64,000 nucleotides of DNA from VRUE01 sp963807425 (GTDB lineage: Bacteria; Actinomycetota; Thermoleophilia; Solirubrobacterales; 70-9): the NCBI GenBank assembly GCA_963807425.1, contig CAWEBZ010000010.1, positions 62,001 through 126,000 of the forward strand. The letters are read 5' to 3'. Positions 24,472 to 33,545 of the stretch are shown here, piece by piece; the stretch's first letter is position 1, and every line of letters starts with the position of its first letter. Position numbers and translations under genes: made by a program. The notes beneath the pieces are model-generated. The model saw nothing but the letters and a program-made list of their open reading frames with translations. It had not been told where the DNA came from and made no database searches.

Positions 24472-26742
24472 TCAACCGGTGACCCGCACGGTCACCTGGC
24501 GAGAGGCGCCAGGAGCGTAGGGCCAGTGCTCCTCGGCGAGCGCGGCTGCCCGCAAGCGGATACTCGCCGTACCGCTGACGTAGCGAAAGCGGTAACGGGC
24601 GCGGAACCGCCCGTGGTGGTCGGTGCGGGTGACCAGGACCGGGCGCCAGCTCTTCGCGGCCGACTCGTAGTACTGGATCGCGACCAGCTTTCCCCGGCGC
24701 GGCAGAGGAGCGCCGAGCGTGCGCACACGGCCATGCAACCGCACCGCCGCGCCCGTGCGCAGGGCTCGCGGCGAGACGTCGAGAGTGACCCCACCTTGCA
24801 CCCGCAGGGTCAGCGGGCCGCGCTTCGCCCCCTCGAGCTGCGCGTCGCCCAGATAGGAGACGGCGATCCGGCGCGAGGTACCGGCTGGCATCGGCAGGCG
24901 AAAGCCGCCATGGGCTCCGGTGGCGACGGCGTCGACACGGGAGCGCTTCAACGCCCCGCGCGAGGGTCGCGACACGACCCGCAGCTCGCGCCCAGCTATG
25001 CCAGCCCCATCCGCATCGACGAGGCGACCGCTCAGCACCGCCGAGACGCCGAACGGCACGGTCAACTCGGTGCCGGAGCGATCGCGCCAGCCGAGCCTGG
25101 CGAAGACCCGCGTCTTGCTTCTCGTATTCCGCGCGGTCCTCGCCTGCTCCACTCGCCTGACCGCCGCGGCGGTGCCGGTTCTGCGCAGCGTCATCTCAGT
25201 CCCATCGGTGCGGCGGGTGGTGGTGGCCTTGTTCCCTGCCCCGTCGACCGCATCGGCGCGGAACAGATAGGTGCCGGCCCCGAGGTCGCCTGGCAGCTGG
25301 GCGAGGAGGCGGGCGGGACCGGAACCTTCGCCGGACTGGAATTTCGTCGGCAGCTCGGTCCACTGCTGGCCGTCGAGCCGCCGGTAGTTGATCTCTCCGC
25401 CCGCCGCCCCGGAGTGAGCGTCGGCGACCTCGGCGCGGATCTGCTCCGGTGGGCCGGCGCCGACTTCACCGGCGAAGGCAACTCCAGGCGGCACGTCGTC
25501 GAAGCGAAGCGGCGTCTCGATGGCGGAGCCCGCGGCATCGTTGCCGGCCTCGTCGCGTAGCCAGATATGGAAGGAGTAGAGACCGGGGGCGGGCACGGAG
25601 CGATCAACGAGCGCGGAGAGATCGTGCCCGGCGGCGAACCTGACCCCGGTGTCGAAGCCGGCCGGACCGGTGATGCGCCAGAAGGCGCCGCCGATGGCGC
25701 TGGCAGGCGCCTGGTCGGGATTGATCCAGGAGAGATCGAAGTCGTTGAGACGCCGCCACGACTCTCCGCCGGCCAGGGTCAGCTTGCGCGGATGGGCCGG
25801 TGGGTTGTTGTCGATATAGATGGTTTGGTCGGGCGTGCAGGCGACGTTGGCGGCGAAGTCGGTGACGCAGTGGCGGATGGCGTGCGGGCCATCGCTGTAG
25901 GGGGTGGTGGCGAACGTCCCGCCGGTGGAGACGCTGAGGCTGCATGGCCGCATCTGGGTCGCCCGCCACTCGCCGCCGATCATCGCCTTCGCGCACACGT
26001 ACTCCGCGAGGTCGATGCGGCCGCCGTCGATCAGCGTCTCGCCGAAGCGGATGCCGGCGCCGATGTCGTTGCCCCAGAAGACGATCTTCTGATTGCCCCG
26101 GCGCCAGCCGCCGGCGAGGATCTCGCCACCGATCCCCGCCCCCGGCAGCTGGTCGTCCTGGATCGTGATCGTCAGCGCCCGGATCGCCGACCAGGAGCCG
26201 GCGTCCAGACTGCACCACTTGCTCTCCGCCTTGGCGCAGAGCAGACGATCTTCGAGGGCCGGCTGGATCGGGTTCACGCCGAAGGCGAAGTCACGCAGCG
26301 CCGTGTCGGTGCCGGCCGCGGACAGGGCGGGATCGAAGCCGCCGAGCCAGGTGCCGACACCGATCCTCTGCTCCATGCCGTCGTGGAGGGCGTGCCACCA
26401 GGTGCCGCGGACCTGGGAGATGCCGGTGCCCGCTGGGGCTTCCCAGCGCCAGCGCGCGAAGCGGGTGCCGGAGACTGTCGACTGGCCACTGCGGGTGAAG
26501 CTCTTCAGATGGGTCCCGGCGAAGGCGTCCTGCCACGGAGCTGGGACGCACCAGCCATCCCCGACGAACTTCGCGCCGCCGGTGGTATCGGCCCAGCTGG
26601 CATCGGCGCCGACGTACCAGCCGCACTGGGCGACCGCGTACTTCCCGGCTGTCGCCTCCTTCGCCACCAGCAGGAGAAGAGCCAACGCCAGCCCCACCCC
26701 GATCGCGCCGATACGGCCGACCCCACCACTCGTTCCCAACAT
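24472..26742 (-). CDS. Large secreted protein with Ig-like repeats, function unknown
   Basis: The 756-residue protein starts at ATG 26742 after GGAGGAGGGG. A signal peptide is clear (GAIGVGLALALLLLVAKEATAGKYA). The N-terminal half has paired cysteines and Trp-rich stretches (CGWYVGADASWAD, YVCAKAMIGGEW, MRPCSLSV). The middle has bacterial Ig-like motifs such as YIDNNPPAHPRKLTLAG and GLYSFHIWLRDEAGN. The C-terminal third has two carboxypeptidase-regulatory-like or Big-like domains (LSGRLVDADGAGIAGREL, LHGRVRTLGAPLPRRGKLVAIQ). No catalytic motif or sortase signal is present. Proteins with this plan are common in Solirubrobacterales. It probably acts at the cell surface. Confidence 0.72.
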   Translation of the reverse strand: MLGTSGGVGRIGAIGVGLALALLLLVAKEATAGKYAVAQCGWYVGADASWADTTGGAKFVGDGWCVPAPWQDAFAGTHLKSFTRSGQSTVSGTRFARWRWEAPAGTGISQVRGTWWHALHDGMEQRIGVGTWLGGFDPALSAAGTDTALRDFAFGVNPIQPALEDRLLCAKAESKWCSLDAGSWSAIRALTITIQDDQLPGAGIGGEILAGGWRRGNQKIVFWGNDIGAGIRFGETLIDGGRIDLAEYVCAKAMIGGEWRATQMRPCSLSVSTGGTFATTPYSDGPHAIRHCVTDFAANVACTPDQTIYIDNNPPAHPRKLTLAGGESWRRLNDFDLSWINPDQAPASAIGGAFWRITGPAGFDTGVRFAAGHDLSALVDRSVPAPGLYSFHIWLRDEAGNDAAGSAIETPLRFDDVPPGVAFAGEVGAGPPEQIRAEVADAHSGAAGGEINYRRLDGQQWTELPTKFQSGEGSGPARLLAQLPGDLGAGTYLFRADAVDGAGNKATTTRRTDGTEMTLRRTGTAAAVRRVEQARTARNTRSKTRVFARLGWRDRSGTELTVPFGVSAVLSGRLVDADGAGIAGRELRVVSRPSRGALKRSRVDAVATGAHGGFRLPMPAGTSRRIAVSYLGDAQLEGAKRGPLTLRVQGGVTLDVSPRALRTGAAVRLHGRVRTLGAPLPRRGKLVAIQYYESAAKSWRPVLVTRTDHHGRFRARYRFRYVSGTASIRLRAAALAEEHWPYAPGASRQVTVRVTG

Positions 26743-26844
26743 CGCCCCTCCTCCGCTCGACGGCATTGGGGAGCTAAGGCCCGAGCAAGCCGATCTCTCC
26801 CCTCCGAGACAGCGAATCGGTGCCCCCGTCATCCCTTTGCGAGA

Positions 26845-28002
26845 ATGACCTCGATGCCACTCCCCACGCAGGATCAGATAACCGAGAAGCTGCGCGCCGT
26901 CATCGACCCCGAGCTGCGCCGCTCGATCGTCGAGCTGGGCATGGTCCGCTCGATCGATGTCAAGGACAGTGGCCGGGTCGAGGTCGTCGTCTCGCTGACC
27001 ACCGCGGGCTGCCCAATCCGCTCCCACTTCGAACAGGCGGTCGCGAAGCAGATATCCGAGCTCGACGGGGTGACCGAGGTCGCGGTCGGCTTCGACGTCC
27101 TCTCCGATGAGGAGAAGGGGAACCTCCAGCAGACGCTCGGCCGCGGCAAGCTGCCGCAGGGCGCTCTGGCACAGGTCAAGAACGTGATCTGCGTCGCCTC
27201 GGGCAAGGGGGGCGTCGGCAAGTCGACGATGACCGCCAACCTCGCCGCGGCATTGACCGCCGAAGGGCACCCCGCCGGCGCTCTCGACTGCGACGTCTAC
27301 GGCTACTCGATCCCCCGCATGCTCGGCGTCAACCGCAAGCCGGAGGTGAACGGCGAGCGCAAGATCCTGCCGCTGGAAGCTGCCGGCGGGGTCAAGGTGA
27401 TGTCGATCGGCTTCTTCGTCGAGGAGAACGCTGCGGTCGTCTGGCGCGGGCCGATGCTCCACAAGGCGATCCAGCAGTTCCTCGAGGACGTCGCCTGGGG
27501 CGAGCTGGAGTATCTCCTTCTGGACCTGCCGCCGGGGACCGGCGACGTCTCGATGACGCTCGCCCAGCTCCTTCCGCAGGCCAAGTTCCTGATCGTGACC
27601 ACGCCGCAGCCGGCGGCACAGACGGTCGCCAAGCGCGGCGCCGAGATGGCGACCAAGTTCGACCTCGAGCTGCTGGGCACGATCGAGAACATGTCCGGCT
27701 TCACCACTCCTGACGGCGAGCGCTTCACGATCTTCGGCGAGGGCGGCGGTCAGCTGCTGGCAGATGAGCTGGACATCCCTCTGCTGGGCAAGGTGCCCCT
27801 CTCGGAGGCGCTGCGCGAGCACGCCGACGCGGGAACCCCGCTGGTCACCGCCGAGCCCGACGCCCCGGCTTCCCAGGCGATCCGCCAGGCGGCCCGTGGC
27901 ATCGTCGCCATGACCCCCCAGGAGCTGCCGGTGCTGCAGGCGGCACCGGCGTCAGCCGAGCCGCTACCGGTAAGCGGTACCCCGCTGCCGATGGCCCAGT
28001 AG
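26845..28002 (+). CDS. mrp: Mrp/NBP35-type iron-sulfur carrier ATPase
   Basis: The 385-residue protein starts at ATG 26845 (or ATG 26854). Residues 1-90 form the MIP18/DUF59 domain (ITEKLRAVIDPELRRSIVELGMVRSIDV). The deviant Walker A SGKGGVGKST is near 118-127, with LDCDVYGYSIPRML, LLLDLPPGTGDVSM and LIVTTPQPAAQTVAKRGAEM following. Such proteins bind a 4Fe-4S cluster at a dimer interface and deliver it to targets. No CxxC pair is obvious near the C-terminus, where many Mrp proteins have one, so cluster binding may be altered. The 40-residue tail is Ala/Pro rich. Confidence 0.9.
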   Translation: MTSMPLPTQDQITEKLRAVIDPELRRSIVELGMVRSIDVKDSGRVEVVVSLTTAGCPIRSHFEQAVAKQISELDGVTEVAVGFDVLSDEEKGNLQQTLGRGKLPQGALAQVKNVICVASGKGGVGKSTMTANLAAALTAEGHPAGALDCDVYGYSIPRMLGVNRKPEVNGERKILPLEAAGGVKVMSIGFFVEENAAVVWRGPMLHKAIQQFLEDVAWGELEYLLLDLPPGTGDVSMTLAQLLPQAKFLIVTTPQPAAQTVAKRGAEMATKFDLELLGTIENMSGFTTPDGERFTIFGEGGGQLLADELDIPLLGKVPLSEALREHADAGTPLVTAEPDAPASQAIRQAARGIVAMTPQELPVLQAAPASAEPLPVSGTPLPMAQ

Positions 28003-28041
28003 CTCACTCCAACCCCTAAATACATAAAGGAGCCTTGCCAG

Positions 28042-28497
28042 ATGCCCACCGGCTGCTCGGTCGTCCTCACCAAAACGCAGACGATCACCAAAGACACTGT
28101 CACCACGATCAAATGGGACAGCGATAGCGCCGCCGGGAAGCGCTGCTACGACGAAGGTTCCTGTTGGTCAGCGGAAAAACCGACCCGGTTCACCGCTCCC
28201 AAAGCTGGGCTGTACCTGATCGACGCCTTCGTCACCCTGACCAAATCGCTGTCGGGCGAAAAGTTCTTCTGGATCGGGGGGCCGGGCGGGGAAGTCGACA
28301 AAAGGGTCCTGGGCGAAACCGCCTACGAGGGCACCGAGCACAACTTCGCCGTGTCCAAGCAGGTCAGGCTGGAAGCCAACGAGTACGTCGAGGTCGTCCT
28401 CTACTGCGAGACCAGCGAAAACGCGGTCCTCGAGGCGTCCGAATACGGCACGGGCGATTCGGTCGGCCGGGCAACCTTCGAGCTGATCCGGGAATGA
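28042..28497 (+). CDS. Hypothetical protein, jelly-roll-like
   Basis: The 151-residue protein follows a good AAAGGAG at 28027 and starts at ATG 28042. Alternating strands (TIKWDSDSAAGKRCYDEGSCW, FTAPKAGLYLIDAFVTLTKSL, NEYVEVVLYCETSENAVL, GRATFELIRE) are laid out like the C1q/TNF-like beta-sandwich found in bacterial and phage fibre proteins. Three cysteines are present. No signal peptide is visible. The gene ends at a hairpin shared with the convergent gene. Function is unknown; it was perhaps acquired. Confidence 0.6.
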   Translation: MPTGCSVVLTKTQTITKDTVTTIKWDSDSAAGKRCYDEGSCWSAEKPTRFTAPKAGLYLIDAFVTLTKSLSGEKFFWIGGPGGEVDKRVLGETAYEGTEHNFAVSKQVRLEANEYVEVVLYCETSENAVLEASEYGTGDSVGRATFELIRE

Positions 28498-28501
28498 GCG
28501 G

Positions 28502-28520
28502 GGCTGGCTTGAAGCCAGCC
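28502..28520. terminator. Hairpin between convergent genes
   Basis: GGCTGGC and GCCAGCC flank a TTGAA loop 4 bp after the stop of the 28042 gene and 5 bp before the stop of the membrane protein gene. It lacks a U-tract but its position between two convergent stops suits a bidirectional terminator. Confidence 0.55.
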
Positions 28521-28525
28521 GACCC

Positions 28526-29116
28526 CTACGAGCCAGCCGTCCCTTCGCCGGGCGGAATGTCGCCGAGCACAACAAAGGCTCCGGTGGCAAACGCTATGAC
28601 GAGCGCCGCCGCGCAGACGAAGGTTGTCACCGACAGCCCCGTCATGTCGACCGACCTCGCGACCGTTGCGATCAGCACCACCGGGAAACCGATGAGGCCG
28701 ACCTGGAGCACGCGCTGGGAAACGCCGCTCGTGCCGGCCCAGGGACGTGCGGGGCGGGGCGTCTCGGCGTATGGACTCAGGTCAACCGCGGCTCCGTTGC
28801 TCAGCATCCAGGCTTTGATGGCCAGAATGATCTTCAGGTAGTAGCCGAGCACCTCGTTCAGGCGGATGATCGCCAGGTAGAGAAAGCCGGATAGCAACTG
28901 AAGACCCACGGCCAGCGCCGCGACCGTCAGCAGAGAGCTCGAGGTGCGAAGGGAACCGTCGGCAAGGCTCGGTCCGGCGATTGCCGTGACGCCTAGGACA
29001 GCGGTGAAGAAGAAGCCGAGGTATTGCCCTCGCATCGACTCGAGGTGCCTGGTATGAGACCAAGCCTCCTCCCACTCGCGCATCGTGAACTCGATACCTC
29101 GATCTTCGGCCGACAT
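28526..29116 (-). CDS. Four-helix membrane protein, function unknown
   Basis: The 196-residue protein from ATG 29116 (MSAEDRGIEFTMREWEEAWSHTRHLESMRGQYLGFFFTAVLG) has a charged N-terminal stretch. About four membrane helices follow: GQYLGFFFTAVLGVTAIAG, LLTVAALAVGLQLLSGFLYL, VLQVGLIGFPVVLIATVA and VTTFVCAAALVIAFATGAFVVLG. The opening REWEExWxHxRxxExxRxxYLGFF resembles small bacterial membrane proteins of unknown role. Longer frames upstream are antisense to nothing but lack codon bias. It is divergent from the next gene. Confidence 0.65.
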   Translation of the reverse strand: MSAEDRGIEFTMREWEEAWSHTRHLESMRGQYLGFFFTAVLGVTAIAGPSLADGSLRTSSSLLTVAALAVGLQLLSGFLYLAIIRLNEVLGYYLKIILAIKAWMLSNGAAVDLSPYAETPRPARPWAGTSGVSQRVLQVGLIGFPVVLIATVARSVDMTGLSVTTFVCAAALVIAFATGAFVVLGDIPPGEGTAGS

Positions 29117-29216
29117 CGAGCCGTGATCGTGACGACCCAGGGCGTGTGGCGCTTTCTGCTGCCGTGACCCCGCAGATACCGTGGCATCTGAGATGACCTT
29201 GGACGGGGCCTGAACG

Positions 29217-30005
29217 GTGGCGATCGTGCTGACAAAGCTGCTGCTGGCTCCCCTCTGCGTGGTCGCCGTTTCGCTTGCTGGCCGCAGGTGGGGAATCGCC
29301 ATCGCCGGCATCCTCGGTGGGCTCCCCGTCGTCGCCGGTCCGATCCTCGTCGTGCTCACGCTTGTCCACGGTCCCTCGTTCGGGGCGGAGGCGGCCGCCG
29401 GAACGCTGCTCGGCCTGGCGGCGCTGACGCTGTTCGTCGTCGTCTACGGAAGGGCATCGGAGCGAACCGGGCCCATGCCGAGCCTGCTCGCCGGCTGGAC
29501 TGCGTTCCTTCTGGGTGTCGCCTTCCTGCAGCTGCTCGACCTGCCACCTGGGGTCTCGTTGGTCCTCGTCGCGGTCGGCTTCGCCGCAGGCCTGGTCTTG
29601 CTCCCAGCGCCCACGGCGACGCCAGCCGTCGTCACAGCGCCGCCCTGGTGGGACCTGCCCGCGCGGGCGCTTGCGGCCCTGGCCCTGGTGGTTGCGCTCA
29701 CCGCTGCCTCAGGCGCCCTTGGACCGAGTCTTAGCGGACTTCTGGCGCCGTTCCCGGTCATCGCCGGCGTGCTGGCGGTCTTCACCCACGCCCAAGGTGG
29801 CCGTGATCAGGCCAGGGTGCTGCTGCGGAACTTCCTCGTCGGCTTCTATGGCTTCGCCGCCTTTTGCTTCGTGCTCGCCACCAGCCTGGACTCGCTCGGC
29901 GGTCCCGCGGCATTCTCGATTGCGGTGGCAGCAGCAGTCGCGGTACAGACGGTGATCTTCGCCTTGAGCCCACGCCGCCTGCGGCCGCGGGCGGCTGAGG
30001 GTTAG
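29217..30005 (+). CDS. Multi-pass membrane protein, function unknown
   Basis: The 262-residue hydrophobic protein has about eight membrane helices in GxxGGLP-type small-residue-rich segments (IAIAGILGGLPVVAGPILVVL near residues 27-47 and LSGLLAPFPVIAGVLAVFTH near 170-190). The repeat of a Gly/Pro motif in both halves suggests an internal duplication, as in small transporters. The start is GTG 29217. No family was recognised. It converges on the ferredoxin gene with 4 bp between the stops. Confidence 0.68.
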   Translation: MAIVLTKLLLAPLCVVAVSLAGRRWGIAIAGILGGLPVVAGPILVVLTLVHGPSFGAEAAAGTLLGLAALTLFVVVYGRASERTGPMPSLLAGWTAFLLGVAFLQLLDLPPGVSLVLVAVGFAAGLVLLPAPTATPAVVTAPPWWDLPARALAALALVVALTAASGALGPSLSGLLAPFPVIAGVLAVFTHAQGGRDQARVLLRNFLVGFYGFAAFCFVLATSLDSLGGPAAFSIAVAAAVAVQTVIFALSPRRLRPRAAEG

Positions 30006-30009
30006 ATAA

Positions 30010-30282
30010 CTACGCCGAAGCCTTGCTCTTGTAGTAGTTGGCGTTGATCTCGGCGTATTTGGCCCACTCGGCCGGGAGCTGGTCCTCGGCGAAACAGGCG
30101 TCAACCGGGCAGGCCTCGACGCAGGCGTCGCAGTCGATGCACTCGTCCGGGTCGATGTAGAGCATCTCGACCGAGTCGTAGTCGGGCTCGTCCGGGGTCG
30201 GATGGATGCAGTCGACCGGACATACCTCAACGCATGAGTTGTCCTTGGTGCCGATGCACGGCTCGGCGATGACGTAGGTCAT
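30010..30282 (-). CDS. fdxA: Seven-iron ferredoxin, FdxA type
   Basis: The 90-residue protein starts at ATG 30282 after AGGAGAAAG. It has two cluster motifs: Cys 9, 17, 21, 25 (C-x7-C-x3-C-x3-C-P spacing, typical of a 3Fe-4S site) and Cys 48, 51, 54, 58 followed by Pro (4Fe-4S). Length, acidic character and the tail WAKYAEINANYYKSKASA are those of actinobacterial FdxA. It carries electrons to oxidoreductases and could serve the P450 in this window, though they are not linked. Confidence 0.93.
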   Translation of the reverse strand: MTYVIAEPCIGTKDNSCVEVCPVDCIHPTPDEPDYDSVEMLYIDPDECIDCDACVEACPVDACFAEDQLPAEWAKYAEINANYYKSKASA

Positions 30283-32244
30283 TCGAGGCTTTCTCCTAAG
30301 TCGTTTTCGGTGCGTGAGGGGAGCCAGGCCCCCCGCCAAGCGCGGACGCACATTTTAGGGGTTGTTCGCCGGATCCTGGGCTCTCCCTGCCACCTCGCAC
30401 GGCAAGCGACGGCTATCTTGCCTCGGTGCTCCGGTCACGCATCCCAGTCACGTGTGCCCTGCTCGCACTGCTGCTGATGGCTCCATCGTCGCTCGCCGCC
30501 GGGGAGGAACCGCTCCCCCAGCTGGCACTGCCAACCCCGGCGACCACCTTCTCCCCCGACCGGGCGATCGTCGAATGGGAAGAGGGCACGGATCGGGGCG
30601 ATCGGGCAGACGCGCGTGAGTTGGCCGAGGTGACATCGGTGCGCCAGCTCGGCGATCCCTCCTTCCAGCTCGTCCGCGTCGACTCGGACCAGAGCATGGC
30701 CGACGCGCTAGCCACCCTGCGCGACGACCCCAGCGTGCGGGTCGCGGAACGCGACAGCTACAGCGCCCCGAACGCGATCCCGAGCGACCCCTTCTTCGAC
30801 CAGCTCTGGGCCTGCAGAACACCGGTCTCGGAGTCGCCGGCTTCAGCGGGGCCCTCGCCGGCGCAGACATCGACGCCCTGGGCGCATGGACGCGAACCGT
30901 GGGGACTCCGTCGACAGTGATCGCGGACCTGGACTCCGGCTACCGCTTCGACTCCCCCGACCTCGGACCGGTCGCCTGGACGAACCCCGCCGACCCGCCC
31001 GACGGCAGCGACAACGACGGCAACGGCATCGTCGACGACTCGCAGGGTGCGGACTTCGTCGGCCCCTCGGCGAACAACCCGGCTATCGACGGCAACCCCA
31101 CCGACGGGAACCTGATCGACGGCGGGCACGGGGTCCACACGGCGGGGACGATGGGTGCGGCCGGCGAAGACGGCATCGGCATCACCGGGGTTGCGCAGGA
31201 CGTCCGCATCATGCCGCTGCGGGTGTGCAGCTACTTCACCGATCCGACGCCGACGGACGATTCCGGGACGCGCTGTCCAACCTCCTCGCAGATCCTGGCG
31301 ATCAACTACGCCGGCTCGCATGGGGCGCGGGTAGCGAACATGTCGCTGGGAGGCACGAACTTCAGCGCGACGGTGCGCAACGCGCTTGCGGGCAACCCGC
31401 AGACCCTGTTCGTGATCTCGGCTGGCAACGACGGCGAAGACAACGACGAGCTCCCGCACTATCCGTGCAACTACAACCCGAGCACCTCCGGCATCGACGG
31501 TGCGATCGACAACGTCGTCTGCGTCGCGGCCACCGACCAGGCCGATGAGCTGGCCGGATTCTCGGACTGGGGACTGAACTCCGTCGACCTGGCGGCACCC
31601 GGTACCGAGACGCTCAGCACCTATCCCGCGAAGGTCGAGCACGTCGACGACGACTTCGAGACAGACGACTTCGCGTCCGTCTGGGCCAATGCCGGGGGCG
31701 AAGGATTTGGACGCGCCGACGCGGGCGACGGTCCGCTGACCTCGTTTGGAATGAGCGATTCGCCGGCTGCGGCACCGGAGCCAGGATCAGTGCACGTCGT
31801 CACTCTCACCAGCGGAGTCCCCGTGCCGGCCGGAACCGGGGCGTGCAGGCTAAGCGCGATGAGATATCGCGACGGTGGAACCGGTGGAACCTTCTTCTAC
31901 TCGGTGCTCAGCGACGACTCCCCGGCCTTCACCAACACCGGCTCGGCGGCCACCGGCGGCTCGAAAATGGTCTCCTTCCAGACTGCCCCGATCACCGGCC
32001 TCGGCGGCCACTCGGTCAAAGTGAGCTTCGGCTTCACTGCCGGCCCGTCACCGACCGCCGCCAACGGGATCTGGCTCGATGACATAAAGCTCGCCTGCTA
32101 CGCGCCGCTGACCACGGCGCCGGCCTATGCGTTTCTCCAGGGAACCTCGATGGCGGCGCCGCACGTCACCGGGGCCGCGGGCCTGCTCTTCTCGCTGAAA
32201 CCGACGGCGACCGTGAGCGAGGTGCGCAATGCACTGCTCCTATG

Positions 32245-33327
32245 TCAAGTGCGCCTCTGAGAGACCACGGATTTATCGGAATCCCCCTCTCGAGATGAAG
32301 AGGGAGAGGGATCCAACAAAAGCCGGTAGAAGCGTCTTGCCAGGTGCCGTTTGAGACAGCGCATCGCCTCGCGGTGGCTCTTGCCCTCCGCACGCTTCTT
32401 TGTCAGGTAGGCGCGGGTCTCGGGGTCGATGCGCGAGCGGGTGATCGCGATCACGTGCAGAGCGTGATTTAGCTGGCGATCGCCGCCGCGGTGCAACCGG
32501 TGACGGTGGCTCTTGCCCGAGGACACGGGGATGGGGGCGACGCCGGCCATGCGAGCGAACTGGGCATCGCTGGCAAAGCGCTCCGCGCCGGCGGTGTGGC
32601 CGATCAGGGTCGCGGCGCTGAGCGGCCCGCAGCCAAGCTCGTCAAGCAGAGCGGGGCGGTGGGAGCGGACCAGCGCGGCGATCTCGGCTTCAAGGTCTTT
32701 GGCCTCGCGGGTGATCTCGGCGATTCGCTCGAGCAGCTCACGGGCGATACGGGCACGCGTCGTCTCGATCGGCGCCAAGCGCTGGCGGATCGCCTGCAGG
32801 CGGACCTTGCGATCCAGCGCACCGCTTGGAAGCGTTGCCTCCAGCTCCGGGCAGAGGTCGAGCAGATGCCAGCGCAGCCGGTTCTGCGCCCTGGTGCGCT
32901 CGGCGACGAGGTTGCGGCGATGTTCGGCGAGCAGGCGGATCTCCATCGCTCGCTCGTCGAGGAAGGCGGGTGGAAAGCGCTCGGGGCCCTCCCTGACCAC
33001 CGCCCGGGCGACCGCCAGGGCATCGATTGCATCGGACTTACCCGGCCGGCGCTCCTCGCGGCGCCCTACTGCGGTGAAGCGTGGGGAGACCCGCACCACC
33101 CGCTCTCCGTCACCGAGCAGGGCTTCCTCCAGGTGGCGGGAGACGTGGCGACAGTCCTCTAGCGCCCAGACGCGCTCCTCGCCGAGCTTTCGCGCCCAAC
33201 GCAGCGCTTGCAAGTGCCCCGCCGGCTCGGCTTTGATCTCGAGCTCTGCGAGCAGCTCGCCGCTTCCCGCTCTCACCGCCACCAGCGTGTGGTTGCGTTT
33301 GTGGATATCCGCCCCGATCACGATCAT
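32245..33327 (-). CDS. IS110-family DEDD transposase/recombinase
   Basis: The 360-residue protein starts at ATG 33327 (MIVIGADIHKRNHTLVAV). The RuvC-like N-terminal domain shows the acidic residues in GADIHK, WALEDCRH and GKSDAIDALAVA (DxxD). The C-terminal Transposase_20 domain contains LGCGPLSAATLIGHTAG, FARMAGVAPIPVSSGKSHR, with the catalytic Ser in the VSSGK stretch, and the final RYLTKK-like helix AYLTKKRAEGKSHREAMRCLKRHLARRFY. Family members use this Ser and the RuvC site with a bridge RNA. The gene is full length and undisrupted. A longer upstream frame would translate the bridge-RNA leader and is rejected. Confidence 0.95.
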   Translation of the reverse strand: MIVIGADIHKRNHTLVAVRAGSGELLAELEIKAEPAGHLQALRWARKLGEERVWALEDCRHVSRHLEEALLGDGERVVRVSPRFTAVGRREERRPGKSDAIDALAVARAVVREGPERFPPAFLDERAMEIRLLAEHRRNLVAERTRAQNRLRWHLLDLCPELEATLPSGALDRKVRLQAIRQRLAPIETTRARIARELLERIAEITREAKDLEAEIAALVRSHRPALLDELGCGPLSAATLIGHTAGAERFASDAQFARMAGVAPIPVSSGKSHRHRLHRGGDRQLNHALHVIAITRSRIDPETRAYLTKKRAEGKSHREAMRCLKRHLARRFYRLLLDPSPSSSREGDSDKSVVSQRRT

Positions 33328-33359
33328 CTGCACCGTCCCTTCTCTCGTTGCCGTTGAAG

Positions 33360-33545
33360 GGGCCTCCGGTGGACAAGTTTCAGTTGGGGGCGCTGCCACG
33401 CTCCTATCAGGTCACTCCGGAGTCCCTCGGGTGGCGGCGGGCGACGCAATGCATGAAGGCCAGGCCCACGGGTCGGCTATCTGTCAACGAGTCAGCCCGC
33501 CGCAACCTGAGGAACCAACTGCTCGCGTCGGACGCCACCGCCCGA
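33360..33545 (-). ncRNA. Predicted IS110 bridge RNA with target- and donor-binding loops
   Basis: Read on the minus strand. The target loop has a perfect 9-bp stem (33495-33503 with 33434-33442, GCGGCGGGC/GCCCGCCGC) enclosing two guides around an inner hairpin. UUGACAG (33481-33487) pairs with CTGTTGA on the plus strand of the protease site, two of the seven pairs being G-U. AUGCAUUGC (33446-33454) pairs with GCAGTGCAT on the other strand, with one G-U. The guides meet at the core. The donor loop has a stem CTCCGG/CCGGAG (33413-33422 with 33364-33371). AUAGGAG (33401-33407) equals the IS right end plus core, and ACUGAA (33379-33384) is complementary to TTCAGT in the left end. The RNA ends are not defined. 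Confidence 0.78.

Noticed and set aside
24472..27822. Long minus-strand frame of over 1100 codons
   Set aside because: Only the part from ATG 26742, with ribosome site and signal peptide, is coding; the rest is antisense to the Mrp gene.
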